Source: S143-63 sp964425855
GTDB taxonomy: Archaea; Thermoproteota; Thermoprotei_A; Sulfolobales; Acidilobaceae
Reading direction: 5' to 3'
Assembly: GCA_964425855.1 (NCBI GenBank)
Contig: CAYROE010000032.1
Coordinates: 1-12,169, forward strand
Length of the DNA stretch: 12,169 bases
Shown here: piece by piece, positions 1 to 5,816 of the stretch
How positions within the stretch are numbered: the first letter of the stretch is position 1
Layout: each line of letters begins with the position of its first letter
Program-made: the position numbers and the translations under genes
The notes under the pieces: model-generated
The model's input: the letters and a program-made list of their open reading frames with translations, nothing else
Databases searched by the model: none
What the model was told of the DNA's origin: nothing

Positions 1-397
1 GTAAATAGGCCATCTTTATCCTGTCCTCTGTGAGTTCGAGCCTTCTTGAGGAATAGAAGTCCCTTACCATCGATTCTGCATCAGGATTCAACTCCAGTGG
101 GAGGCCGAAGGCTTTAGCCACTCCCGATAAGGTCATGTCATCGTAAGTAGGACCTAGACCTCCTGTAGTTATTATAATCCCTGCTCGTGTATAGCCTCGG
201 CCAACTTCTTCTGCTATATCGTCTTCATTGTCTGGCACTGTTATAATTCTATCGATCCTATAGCCTAGGAGTGTCAATTGTTCTGCTAGCCATGAAGCAT
301 TTGTGTTAACTATTCTACCTATGAGTAGCTCGTTGCCTACGCTTATGATCCACGCCGTGTGTTGTTTTTCTTCTATGGTTTCCTTCAAGGGTTTCAT
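1..397 (-). CDS. CinA-like protein, MoaB/Mog-fold domain (3' end cut by window edge)
   Basis: About 132 N-terminal codons are present, read right to left; the rest lies beyond position 1. After a charged leader of about 17 residues the protein reads WIISVGNELLIGRIVNTNAS, then TTGGLGPTYDD and DRIKMAYL. This is the pattern of the CinA/MoCF-binding domain (MoaB/Mog fold), where GNELL, the TGGLGPT.DD loop and the R.KMA segment are conserved. Bacterial CinA proteins act on nicotinamide nucleotide or ADP-ribose. Archaeal members usually contain only this N-terminal domain and their role is poorly defined, so no activity is asserted. ATG at 397 was chosen because family members begin shortly before the IIS.GNE strand. 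An in-frame ATG at 487 would add 30 residues, but it lies in the GC-rich structured block and is less likely. Confidence 0.8.
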   Translation of the reverse strand, partial: MKPLKETIEEKQHTAWIISVGNELLIGRIVNTNASWLAEQLTLLGYRIDRIITVPDNEDDIAEEVGRGYTRAGIIITTGGLGPTYDDMTLSGVAKAFGLPLELNPDAESMVRDFYSSRRLELTEDRIKMAYL

Positions 398-459
398 CCC
401 ATTAATAGAATTCGGTTGGTTCTCGATAATACGCTTACTTATAGTGATGGGAGTAATTA

Positions 460-530
460 TGTAGGATTGTATAGTCCCCGCTCTCATCCCATAAAGGGCC
501 TGCGGCCCTGTCCGCGGGTCGGCGCGCGAT
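460..530 (-). ncRNA. GC-rich structured RNA candidate, possibly H/ACA-like
   Basis: Between the CinA-like gene and glyA (398-601, no other gene seen) lies a block of almost pure GC, flanked by AT-rich sequence. In hyperthermophile genomes this usually marks a structured RNA. On the minus strand a stem CCCGC (518-514) pairs with GCGGG (481-477). It encloses a perfect 6-bp hairpin AGGGCC-GCA-GGCCCT and a GAUGA segment that could form a kink-turn. An ACA trinucleotide (462-460) follows the stem after exactly 14 nt, as in H/ACA guides. No lower stem can be formed, so at best it would be a truncated H/ACA-like RNA. TATA-like sequences lie upstream at about 549-559 and 531-540. It could instead be a structured leader of the CinA-like mRNA. 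Confidence 0.3.
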
Positions 531-601
531 TTAATTATTAATGTCTTGGGTCTAATAGGCGTTTTCCGTTTTGAAGAAAGCTGGTATGAGATGGGGAGGG
601 G

Positions 602-1888
602 CTATTTTACTAGATCTAGTATTGTTGTAACTTTGCCGTCTAACGCGTAGTGGATAGTCATGTAGTTCTTCTTGAATTCTATTACTTTTCTTCGCACATC
701 TTCTATAGGCTTCTTCTGGATTAGCAGCTCGGCCATGAATCGTGCGATATCTTTCATTTCATCTTCCTTCATACCCCATCTAGTTACTTCTTGGACGCCG
801 AGTCTTAACCCACTTGGATCCTTCACGGCTTCTGGGGGATCCCATGGTAGGAGGTTCTTGTTCACGATTATGTTAGCATCCTCGAGTAACTTGGCGGTTT
901 TTGCTCCTCCTCCAAGTTCTCTGACGTCGACTAGGACCTGGTGGCTTTGTGTGTATCCTAGGTGTTCTCCTATAACCTTGAATCCCTCGCTTGCTAGTGC
1001 CTCAGCTAGGGTTTTTGCGTTCTTGATTATCTGGCCGGCGTATTCTTCTCCATACTGTATCATCTCGAGTGTAGTGATTGCAAGGGCCGGTATTCTGTGG
1101 AGATGGTGGTTGCTGAGGAACCATGGGAATATGGTCTTTGATACTTTCTTATAGAGGTCTTTTTCTGCAAATGCTATTAGGCCTCCCTGGGGTCCTGGGA
1201 ATGTCTTATGCGTTGAGGCCGTCATGGCATCGGCTCCATGGTGTAGTGGATTTCTCCATTTTCCAGCGAATATTAGTCCGAATACATGAGCAGAGTCATA
1301 TACTAGTTTGCCTCCTACGCTGTGTATCGCGTCTGCAACTTCTTTAACAGGGTGAGGAAAGAGGTATACGCTTCCCCCGAGAACCGCGAACTTGGGCTTG
1401 GCTTCCTCAATTAACTTTATGGCCCCATCGATATCTACATTCATGTTTTCCGGATCATACGGCATTTCAACATGTTTTATGCCGAGAGCTCCAAGCGTGC
1501 CGAATTTCGTATGGCTTACATGTGCTCCCGCCTGTACCGGGGCTATTACAGCCTTATCGCCAGGCTCTGCTAGTACTCTAAACACTGCTGCGTTGCTGAT
1601 TGTTCCGCTTATGGGTCTAAGCTCTATGTACTCTGTTCCTAGGACTTCTCCAATTAGCCGTGCCGTGTATACCTCTAGCTCGTCTATGATTTTTGTTCCT
1701 TGATAGTATCTCTTGAATGGTTTTCCTTCAGCGTACCTGTACATGAAGTCGCTCAGATAAGTTTTTAGTGCGAGAGGACTCATGACGTTCTCGCTGGCTA
1801 TTAGGTTGATCGTTTCCTGGAGTCTCCACTTGTTCTCAGCGTTTACAAGGTCAAGGATTTTATCTAGAGAACTTTTGATTTCATTCAT
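602..1888 (-). CDS. glyA: Serine hydroxymethyltransferase (archaeal type)
   Basis: PLP enzyme that interconverts serine and glycine while transferring a one-carbon unit to a pterin cofactor (folate-like or methanopterin-like in archaea), in the cytoplasm. The 428-residue protein has the fold-type I signatures: LIASENVMSP near residue 30, RYAEGKPFKRYYQGT at 52-65, YDSAHV with the PLP-contacting Asp198, and STHKTFPGPQGG with the Schiff-base Lys228. The length fits archaeal SHMTs, which lack bacterial or eukaryotic extensions. The ATG at 1888 is preceded by an AGGTG SD site 7 nt upstream. The gene is divergent from the aldo/keto reductase. Function is clear from the motifs; the exact pterin cannot be told from sequence. 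Confidence 0.96.
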   Translation of the reverse strand: MNEIKSSLDKILDLVNAENKWRLQETINLIASENVMSPLALKTYLSDFMYRYAEGKPFKRYYQGTKIIDELEVYTARLIGEVLGTEYIELRPISGTISNAAVFRVLAEPGDKAVIAPVQAGAHVSHTKFGTLGALGIKHVEMPYDPENMNVDIDGAIKLIEEAKPKFAVLGGSVYLFPHPVKEVADAIHSVGGKLVYDSAHVFGLIFAGKWRNPLHHGADAMTASTHKTFPGPQGGLIAFAEKDLYKKVSKTIFPWFLSNHHLHRIPALAITTLEMIQYGEEYAGQIIKNAKTLAEALASEGFKVIGEHLGYTQSHQVLVDVRELGGGAKTAKLLEDANIIVNKNLLPWDPPEAVKDPSGLRLGVQEVTRWGMKEDEMKDIARFMAELLIQKKPIEDVRRKVIEFKKNYMTIHYALDGKVTTILDLVK

Positions 1889-1895
1889 AGACTTG

Positions 1896-1932
1896 CACCT
1901 ATAATAATTGGCTTCGTCACATGGTTAATTAA
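1896..1932 (-). promoter_or_regulatory. glyA promoter and SD
   Basis: On the minus strand TTAATTAA (1932-1925) lies about 26 bp upstream of a predicted transcript start near 1902. The AGGTG at 1900-1896 then gives a short leader of about 14 nt before the glyA ATG. The TATA-like box overlaps the ATG of the divergent gene. Confidence 0.45.
1900..1909 (+). promoter_or_regulatory. TATA box of the aldo/keto reductase gene
   Basis: TATAATAATT is centred about 27-28 bp before the ATG at 1932, the spacing expected if transcription starts at or next to the start codon. No SD lies between box and ATG, so a leaderless mRNA is inferred. Confidence 0.5.
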
Positions 1933-2783
1933 TGGTTAGTAGTAGGGTGATTGTGTTGCCTCTATTCCCTATATGCTATGAGGATAAGAAAGAGATCGGT
2001 AAGACGGGGGAGAAGATCTCCGCAATAGGTCTTGGGACTTGGAACATACGTGATAGGAGTCGGGCGATAGAGGCCTTGGTATACGCTGTTGAAAATGGAA
2101 TAGATAATATTGATACGGCTGAAATGTATGGGGATGGTCTTGCCGAGGAAATAGTAGGTGAAGTCGTTAAACGTGTGGGGCGAGACCAGGTTTTTGTAAC
2201 AACTAAGCTACTGCCTCATAGATTTAGGAGCAGGGATCTAGCCGAGAAAGCTATGAGGGCGAGTTTATCTAGGCTAGGTCTCTCACAGGTTGATCTAGTA
2301 TTGATTCATTGGCCTGATAGCCTTGTCGACATTAAGTCTCAAATAGAGGCGCTAGAGTATCTAGCAGAGAAGGGGTATACAAGGCATATAGGTGTTAGTA
2401 ATTTTGAGGTGTCACAGCTGGAGGAAGCACTAGTATCTACGAGGAAGTACGAGATAGTTGTTGACCAGGTACGTTATAGCGTGGTTTATCGTCAGCCGGA
2501 AAAGAGGCTTATACCCTATGCTGTTGATCATGGGATAACGATCCAAGCCTATACACCTATAGAGAGGGGCTCTGTATCAAGACTAGAGTTACTTACAAGG
2601 ATAGGGGAGAAGTATGGGAAAACGCCTGTACAGGTAGCTTTAAACTATGTTATATCGAGGCCAAGAATCATCGCTATTCCAAAGACGGAGAAAAAACATC
2701 GTGTCGAGGAATTCTTAGGAGCTATGGGTTGGAGGCTTTCACCAGAGGATCTAGAGTTATTGGAGAGAGCCCGGGTTCTATGA
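1932..2783 (+). CDS. Aldo/keto reductase family oxidoreductase
   Basis: A soluble (alpha/beta)8-barrel NAD(P)H-dependent carbonyl reductase; the physiological substrate is unknown. All four catalytic residues are visible: Asp61 and Tyr66 in NIDTAEMYGDG, Lys92 in FVTTKLLP and His126 in LVLIHWPD. The cofactor-binding segment AIPKTEKKHRVEE lies near the C terminus. At 283 residues it has family length. The first 17 residues (MVSSRVIVLPLF...) precede the usual first beta-strand and are not typical, so a start at one of the GTG/TTG codons within the first 10 codons is possible. The ATG at 1932 was kept because a TATA box sits at leaderless spacing. It is transcribed alone, divergently from glyA, and is followed by a T-rich terminator. 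Confidence 0.92.
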   Translation: MVSSRVIVLPLFPICYEDKKEIGKTGEKISAIGLGTWNIRDRSRAIEALVYAVENGIDNIDTAEMYGDGLAEEIVGEVVKRVGRDQVFVTTKLLPHRFRSRDLAEKAMRASLSRLGLSQVDLVLIHWPDSLVDIKSQIEALEYLAEKGYTRHIGVSNFEVSQLEEALVSTRKYEIVVDQVRYSVVYRQPEKRLIPYAVDHGITIQAYTPIERGSVSRLELLTRIGEKYGKTPVQVALNYVISRPRIIAIPKTEKKHRVEEFLGAMGWRLSPEDLELLERARVL

Positions 2784-2784
2784 G

Positions 2785-2793
2785 TTTATTTTT
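2785..2793 (+). terminator. Oligo-T terminator after the aldo/keto reductase gene
   Basis: TTTATTTTT starts 2 nt after the TGA stop. Crenarchaeal transcription commonly ends at such T-rich runs without a stem-loop. Confidence 0.5.
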
Positions 2794-2825
2794 AAATGTT
2801 ACCTATCAAATACCGGGTTTTTCCC

Positions 2826-2872
2826 TATATAAGTGGTTCTGGATGAGAAGAATACTTTCGGAGCTTGAGGTG
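2826..2872 (+). promoter_or_regulatory. TATA box and SD of the 143-residue protein gene
   Basis: TATATAA at 2826-2832 predicts a transcript start near 2853-2857. GAGGTG at 2867-2872 lies 8 nt before GTG 2881 and decides that start codon. Confidence 0.55.
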
Positions 2873-2880
2873 TTACATCC

Positions 2881-3312
2881 GTGCAGGAGTCTCCTCCGAG
2901 AAGAATCAACGACTACGAGTATCCATCGATAAAAATCGAGATAACAATGTTTACAAGCATAGAGGTAATAGAGGCGGTTAGAAAAGCACTTGAGACATTG
3001 GAAGACGAGTATGGGCTTTATCTAGGTTTTGAACTTGTAAATGTGAACCTCGCAAACCCCGGAATATGCTTTAGCGAAGTAGAAGCTGTAATAGATGTTT
3101 TTGGGAGCAAACTAGTAATAACTAGAGAGGTCGTGGACGACGATATAAAGCTTAGCGAGTTAAAGGACAAGATAGTATTTGAAGCCCTTAGGAACATAGG
3201 AAAACTATATGATATAGATGAAATAAACACGATACCTACAGATACAAGAGAACCCCCGAGCCTTACCACTGCGATCTTCGACGACGACTACTTAATAACG
3301 ATGATACAATAA
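2881..3312 (+). CDS. Conserved-looking hypothetical protein, acidic, 143 aa
   Basis: I do not recognise this protein. The GTG start is supported by a GAGGTG SD at 8-nt spacing. The sequence is soluble, with no membrane segment or signal peptide. An amphipathic helix (about 25-45, SIEVIEAVRKALETLEDEYG) is followed by strands LGFELVNVNLANPGICFSE and AVIDVFGSKLVITREV, an acidic turn VVDDDIKLSELKD, a second helix (about 92-110), and an acidic tail with DDD at 134-136. This alternation suggests one compact alpha/beta domain. A single Cys (63) argues against zinc binding. The upstream gene ends 97 nt away with its own terminator, so it has its own promoter. It converges on the zinc-finger gene. Confidence 0.75.
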   Translation: MQESPPRRINDYEYPSIKIEITMFTSIEVIEAVRKALETLEDEYGLYLGFELVNVNLANPGICFSEVEAVIDVFGSKLVITREVVDDDIKLSELKDKIVFEALRNIGKLYDIDEINTIPTDTREPPSLTTAIFDDDYLITMIQ

Positions 3313-3338
3313 AATACTAAAGATCCTCCCTAGGAGCC

Positions 3339-3548
3339 CTATTTCCTAAACTTCGGTATCCTATGTCTGTATCTTATAGTATCTAGTGCATGGCTCACTA
3401 TGTGGTGGAAGAGATCCTTCTCCGAGAAGAAAATTGATTCCCCACATACAGGGCAGACATAGAAGCCCTTCTTTGCACGAGTTACCTCTAGTATAGAGCC
3501 ACAGCATTCAATGATAATCTTCTCTCCTTCAAAGTCAGAGTTCAACAA
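3339..3548 (-). CDS. Single C2H2 zinc-finger protein, 69 aa
   Basis: A short basic protein with one classic zinc-binding module: Cys32-X2-Cys35, then GESIFFSEKDLF, then His48/His49 and His53, i.e. C-X2-C-X12/13-H-X3/4-H. The N-terminal part (about 1-30) predicts beta strands with an extra Cys pair (15, 16). The tail is rich in Arg/Lys (RYRHRIPKFRK). Such one-finger proteins are common in crenarchaea and are presumed to bind nucleic acid or protein partners, but no role is established. No ATG is available in frame; the stop at 3578-3576 limits the frame. TTG at 3548 or 3545, just after a GGGTG SD-like stretch (3557-3553), is the likely start. It is divergent from the next gene and convergent with the previous one. 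Confidence 0.78.
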   Translation of the reverse strand: MLNSDFEGEKIIIECCGSILEVTRAKKGFYVCPVCGESIFFSEKDLFHHIVSHALDTIRYRHRIPKFRK

Positions 3549-3659
3549 CCAGCACCCGGAACATACACAGCCAGTTTAACAAGAATAATCTGCAGGAACC
3601 TTATTAATCCTTACATGAAATCTAGCACATGGTAGACTCGACAGGCTCCGGGGATTAAA

Positions 3660-4835
3660 GTGGAAAAAGAAAATAGCAAGATGAAATGCCACCACGACTA
3701 CCGGATTAGCAGCATAGCAACGATCGATGAACTCTGCACAATACACATAACGATTAACAGGTTGGAGATTAAGGGAGCAATTATAAAGACAGAAAAAATA
3801 ACACCAGAAACAATCGGTGCCCTCCAATACCTTAGAGCAGTTAAAGATCTTGACTTCCTAATATTAGAACCAAGGGTTCCACCGAGCAAAGATCTGGCAG
3901 AGGCTCTTAAAGCATATGGTATACGCATTATAGGTAAAGAAGTCATAATAAAAGAAACCCTCCCCGAGGAAGTTTATACGGTAAGACCACGCATTAGCAT
4001 TGATGAGGCAAGGAAGATTTTTGAATCAAAAATAAAGTCCTCTCTAAAAGGAGTCCTTGAGAGCATGATTTACCATAGAAAGGTAGAGTTTCTGGGACAT
4101 GTCCTAGCATATTATCCAATGAGATGCTACCAGCTCCTCCTACATAGCCAACTAGAAGAAGCAAGCGAAATAGCAGCCGAAGAAGCAGAGCTCTGCTTTG
4201 AACTCGCCACGGGATCCCTAGTTAAACTTGAAGATGATACTCTTATTGTTGACACACGTATAGGACAGCTCGGCGAGCTAGAAGACGAAGTAATCTCCAT
4301 CATTACCTTGATAGGAGAGCGCGGTGAAATCTCACTAGACGAGATCTCTGAGATTGTCGGATCCTCGGAGAAAGCCGAGATAATCGTCCAAATACTCTTA
4401 GACTACGGTATAATAGAGCGTGTCGGACTAGAAAGATTCCAGCTAAAAGCTCCGGAAGAAAAGAGGAGCCACAAAGTCTTCACGTATCTAAAAGAGAAGG
4501 GGTATCTATCAAAAGGCAGGCCTTCAAAGTGCTCGCTGGTGCTTGAACCAGGAATAGACGTATCCAAGCTTGACAGACTTGTTAAAGCGTTTGGAAGAGT
4601 GACAAGGATAGCCTCTATATTTATACCAGTCTACATCGGGGTCTTCAAGAAAACGCGTAATGAGCATTCGAGAGAAATTGTAGTAGTGATAGACGGATTA
4701 TGGGGAGAAAGACTCGAAGATCTAGAAGAACTCATTGCAAGTAGTAAGATGCTCTACAAGATCTACGAGATAATGAACGAGCTAATGAAGAAACAAGAAA
4801 TTAAAATAGATGAATGTTCAGAGCAGAAAGGCTAA
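3660..4835 (+). CDS. Unknown 391-aa protein with a probable winged-helix segment
   Basis: I do not recognise the family. The start is GTG at 3660 after a CCGGGG SD-like stretch; ATG at 3681 is an alternative. Residues 20-95 alternate strands and helices (TIHITINRLEIKG, FLILEPRVPPSKDLAEAL, YGIRIIG), resembling a small alpha/beta domain. An E-I-K within this part is compatible with, but does not prove, a degenerate PD-(D/E)XK nuclease-like fold. Residues 110-185 are helical and contain YYPMRCYQLL and many acidic residues. Residues about 205-265 (EDEVISIITLIGERGEISLDEISEIV..., then LLDYGIIERV...FQL) have the helix-turn-helix and wing pattern of a winged-helix domain. The C-terminal third has hydrophobic strands and a Glu/Lys-rich helix. 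There are no membrane helices and no Walker motif. It stands alone, followed by the RNA-rich intergenic region. Confidence 0.82.
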   Translation: MEKENSKMKCHHDYRISSIATIDELCTIHITINRLEIKGAIIKTEKITPETIGALQYLRAVKDLDFLILEPRVPPSKDLAEALKAYGIRIIGKEVIIKETLPEEVYTVRPRISIDEARKIFESKIKSSLKGVLESMIYHRKVEFLGHVLAYYPMRCYQLLLHSQLEEASEIAAEEAELCFELATGSLVKLEDDTLIVDTRIGQLGELEDEVISIITLIGERGEISLDEISEIVGSSEKAEIIVQILLDYGIIERVGLERFQLKAPEEKRSHKVFTYLKEKGYLSKGRPSKCSLVLEPGIDVSKLDRLVKAFGRVTRIASIFIPVYIGVFKKTRNEHSREIVVVIDGLWGERLEDLEELIASSKMLYKIYEIMNELMKKQEIKIDECSEQKG

Positions 4836-4863
4836 ATGACTTTCTAGCTTTTCCAGCAAAATT

Positions 4864-4899
4864 ATAGTCCTTGGATTTACATCCAAATATAATAGTCCT
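4864..4899. repeat. Short direct repeat flanking a 6-bp hairpin
   Basis: ATAGTCCT occurs at 4864-4871 and again at 4892-4899. Between the copies is the perfect inverted repeat TTGGAT-TTAC-ATCCAA (4871-4886). The second copy overlaps the TATA-like sequence that would drive the downstream RNA, so this may be an operator. It could also contribute to termination of the preceding gene. Confidence 0.5.
4885..4894 (+). promoter_or_regulatory. TATA box for the 4911-4993 RNA candidate
   Basis: AAATATAATA preceded by CC (BRE-like) predicts a transcript start near 4911-4918, where the stable stem-loop begins. Confidence 0.4.
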
Positions 4900-4910
4900 G
4901 GGCGATGATA

Positions 4911-4993
4911 GACCCCTAGCCGGTTGAGGGCTCTATAAGCCCGATGAGGCTATGTCGAGCCGGTCTTGAGCCCTTCTTCTCAACCTCAAGGGT
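4911..4993 (+). ncRNA. Structured RNA candidate, long hairpin
   Basis: This is part of the 4836-5181 stretch without a protein gene. The sequence jumps to high GC and forms one extended hairpin: ACCC (4912-4915) with GGGU (4990-4993), an internal loop CUAGCC/UCAA, GGUUGAG (4922-4928) with CUCAACC (4979-4985), and GGCUC (4929-4933) with GAGCC (4968-4972) beside a CUUCUU bulge. The apical part holds GCCCGAUGAGGC, which could make a kink-turn, and two small stems (GGGCU/AGCCC, GGCU/AGCC) as alternatives. The layout recalls an H/ACA guide, but no ACA or other ANA box sits at the right distance with a matching lower stem. Weak C/D-like boxes (see findings) are an alternative reading. It does not show tRNA, 5S, SRP or RNase P signatures. 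Confidence 0.45.
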
Positions 4994-5019
4994 TATACGG
5001 AGATGCCTGTAGTTAAGGA

Positions 5020-5097
5020 TGTGCCCCGCCTTACCGTTCCGCGATCATCTTCATCCCCGGGATTTCGGGTCTCCGCGGACGTGAGACCGGCGGGGCC
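5020..5097 (-). ncRNA. H/ACA guide sRNA candidate (single hairpin)
   Basis: On the minus strand this 78-nt element has the full plan of an archaeal pseudouridylation guide. The lower stem is 8 bp (5096-5089 with 5030-5023). The pocket arms are GGUCUCACG (5088-5080) and ACGGUAA (5037-5031). The upper stem is UCCGCG (5079-5074) with CGCGGA (5043-5038). The apical region GAGA-hairpin-GAUGAAGAUGA can form the L7Ae-binding kink-turn. ACA at 5022-5020 lies directly after the lower stem, 15 nt from the upper stem. The plus strand lacks both ACA and GAUGA, which fixes the orientation. GGUCUC could also pair with GAGACC just downstream, a competing fold. The implied target has the form UUACCGU-UN-CGUGAGACC; I cannot place it in rRNA with certainty. 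Confidence 0.68.
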
Positions 5098-5122
5098 ACT
5101 AATTATTAAGTCATGGGGAAAG

Positions 5123-5132
5123 TGTTTATTTT
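5123..5132. promoter_or_regulatory. AT box serving the H/ACA RNA and/or hexuloisomerase operon
   Basis: GTTTATTTTT on the plus strand reads AAAAATAAAC on the minus strand. It lies about 26-28 bp before the H/ACA 5' end near 5100 and about 26 bp before a possible operon start near 5154. A second AT-rich stretch at 5100-5109 could also serve the plus-strand operon. Confidence 0.35.
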
Positions 5133-5181
5133 TGCCTCCAGAAAACGAAAGGCTACATGGGATGCTGTAGGTGTGCAGTAT

Positions 5182-5808
5182 ATGGGGGAAAACTCGAACT
5201 ATGCAGATCTAGCACTGAACGCTATGCAGGAAATCGCCAAGTTTATCAGTGATGCATCTAAGATAATCGATCCCGGCCAGGTGGAGAAGTTCCTAGATGT
5301 ACTGGTCGAGGCCTATGCAAGTCCTAAAAGAAAGGTCCTCGTGATGGGTGCTGGAAGAAGCGGCCTTGTAGGAAGGGCCTTCGCGATGAGACTACTACAT
5401 ATGGGGTTCAACTCGTATGTTTTAGGCGAAACAATAGTTCCAAGCGTCAATAAAGGCGACGTTGTAATTGCTATTTCTGGATCAGGCAGGACGAAGATAA
5501 TTGTTACTGCGGCTGAAACGGCTAAGCAGGTCGGTGCTACTGTCGTAGCAATAACGACTTATCCAGATAGTCCCCTCGGGCAGCTCGCCGATATTGTGGT
5601 AAGGGTTCCGGGCAGGACTAAGAGTACAAAAATGGACGACTACTTTGCAAGACAAATACTAGGTATACACGAGCCATTTGCCCCGCTTGGAACCCTCTTC
5701 GAGGACACGGCACTCGTATTCCTCGATGGAATAATATATAGTCTAATGGTTAAGCTAGGAGTTTCAGAAGACCAGATGAGGATGAGGCATGCCAACGTTG
5801 AACTTTAA
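5182..5808 (+). CDS. hxlB: 6-phospho-3-hexuloisomerase (SIS domain)
   Basis: Interconverts D-arabino-3-hexulose 6-phosphate and fructose 6-phosphate. In archaea lacking the oxidative pentose phosphate pathway it works with 3-hexulose-6-phosphate synthase, in reverse, to supply ribulose 5-phosphate and formaldehyde. The 208-residue protein is a single SIS domain: VLVMGAGRSG at 52-61, IAISGSGRT at 96-104, and the family-specific GTLFEDTALVFLD with the presumed catalytic Glu174, then RHANVEL at the end (His203). The frame is open back to ATG 5113, but ATG 5182 was chosen: it has a TAGGTG SD at 8-nt spacing and gives the family's length, whereas the extra 23 residues are atypical and overlap promoter sequence. 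It is first in an operon, with the radical SAM frame starting at once after its stop. No synthase partner gene lies in the window. Confidence 0.92.
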   Translation: MGENSNYADLALNAMQEIAKFISDASKIIDPGQVEKFLDVLVEAYASPKRKVLVMGAGRSGLVGRAFAMRLLHMGFNSYVLGETIVPSVNKGDVVIAISGSGRTKIIVTAAETAKQVGATVVAITTYPDSPLGQLADIVVRVPGRTKSTKMDDYFARQILGIHEPFAPLGTLFEDTALVFLDGIIYSLMVKLGVSEDQMRMRHANVEL

Positions 5809-5816
5809 GGGGAGTC

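Noticed and set aside
359..541. 60-residue plus-strand frame before glyA
   Set aside because: Lies over the CinA-like 5' end and the GC-rich block, with no SD and atypical composition.
672..1703. Several plus-strand frames opposite glyA
   Set aside because: Antisense shadows of a confidently identified SHMT gene; Ser/Arg-rich translations.
3576..3827. 83-residue minus-strand frame upstream of the zinc-finger gene
   Set aside because: Opposes the start of the 391-aa gene; composition rich in Cys/Tyr/Phe as in shadow frames.
4901..4973. Canonical box C/D sRNA at the start of the intergenic RNA region
   Set aside because: D and D' are TTGA rather than CTGA, box C is degenerate, and the sequence prefers a strong hairpin; kept only as a possibility.
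4911..5097. A single 190-nt SRP, RNase P or tRNA gene
   Set aside because: No SRP helix 8 motif, no RNase P AGGAAAGUCC-like core, no T-loop GUUCRA; the two stem-loops fold locally and on opposite strands.
5113..5181. N-terminal extension of the hexuloisomerase
   Set aside because: No SD at 5113, atypical residues, overlaps AT box; TAGGTG before 5182 and family length support the shorter form.
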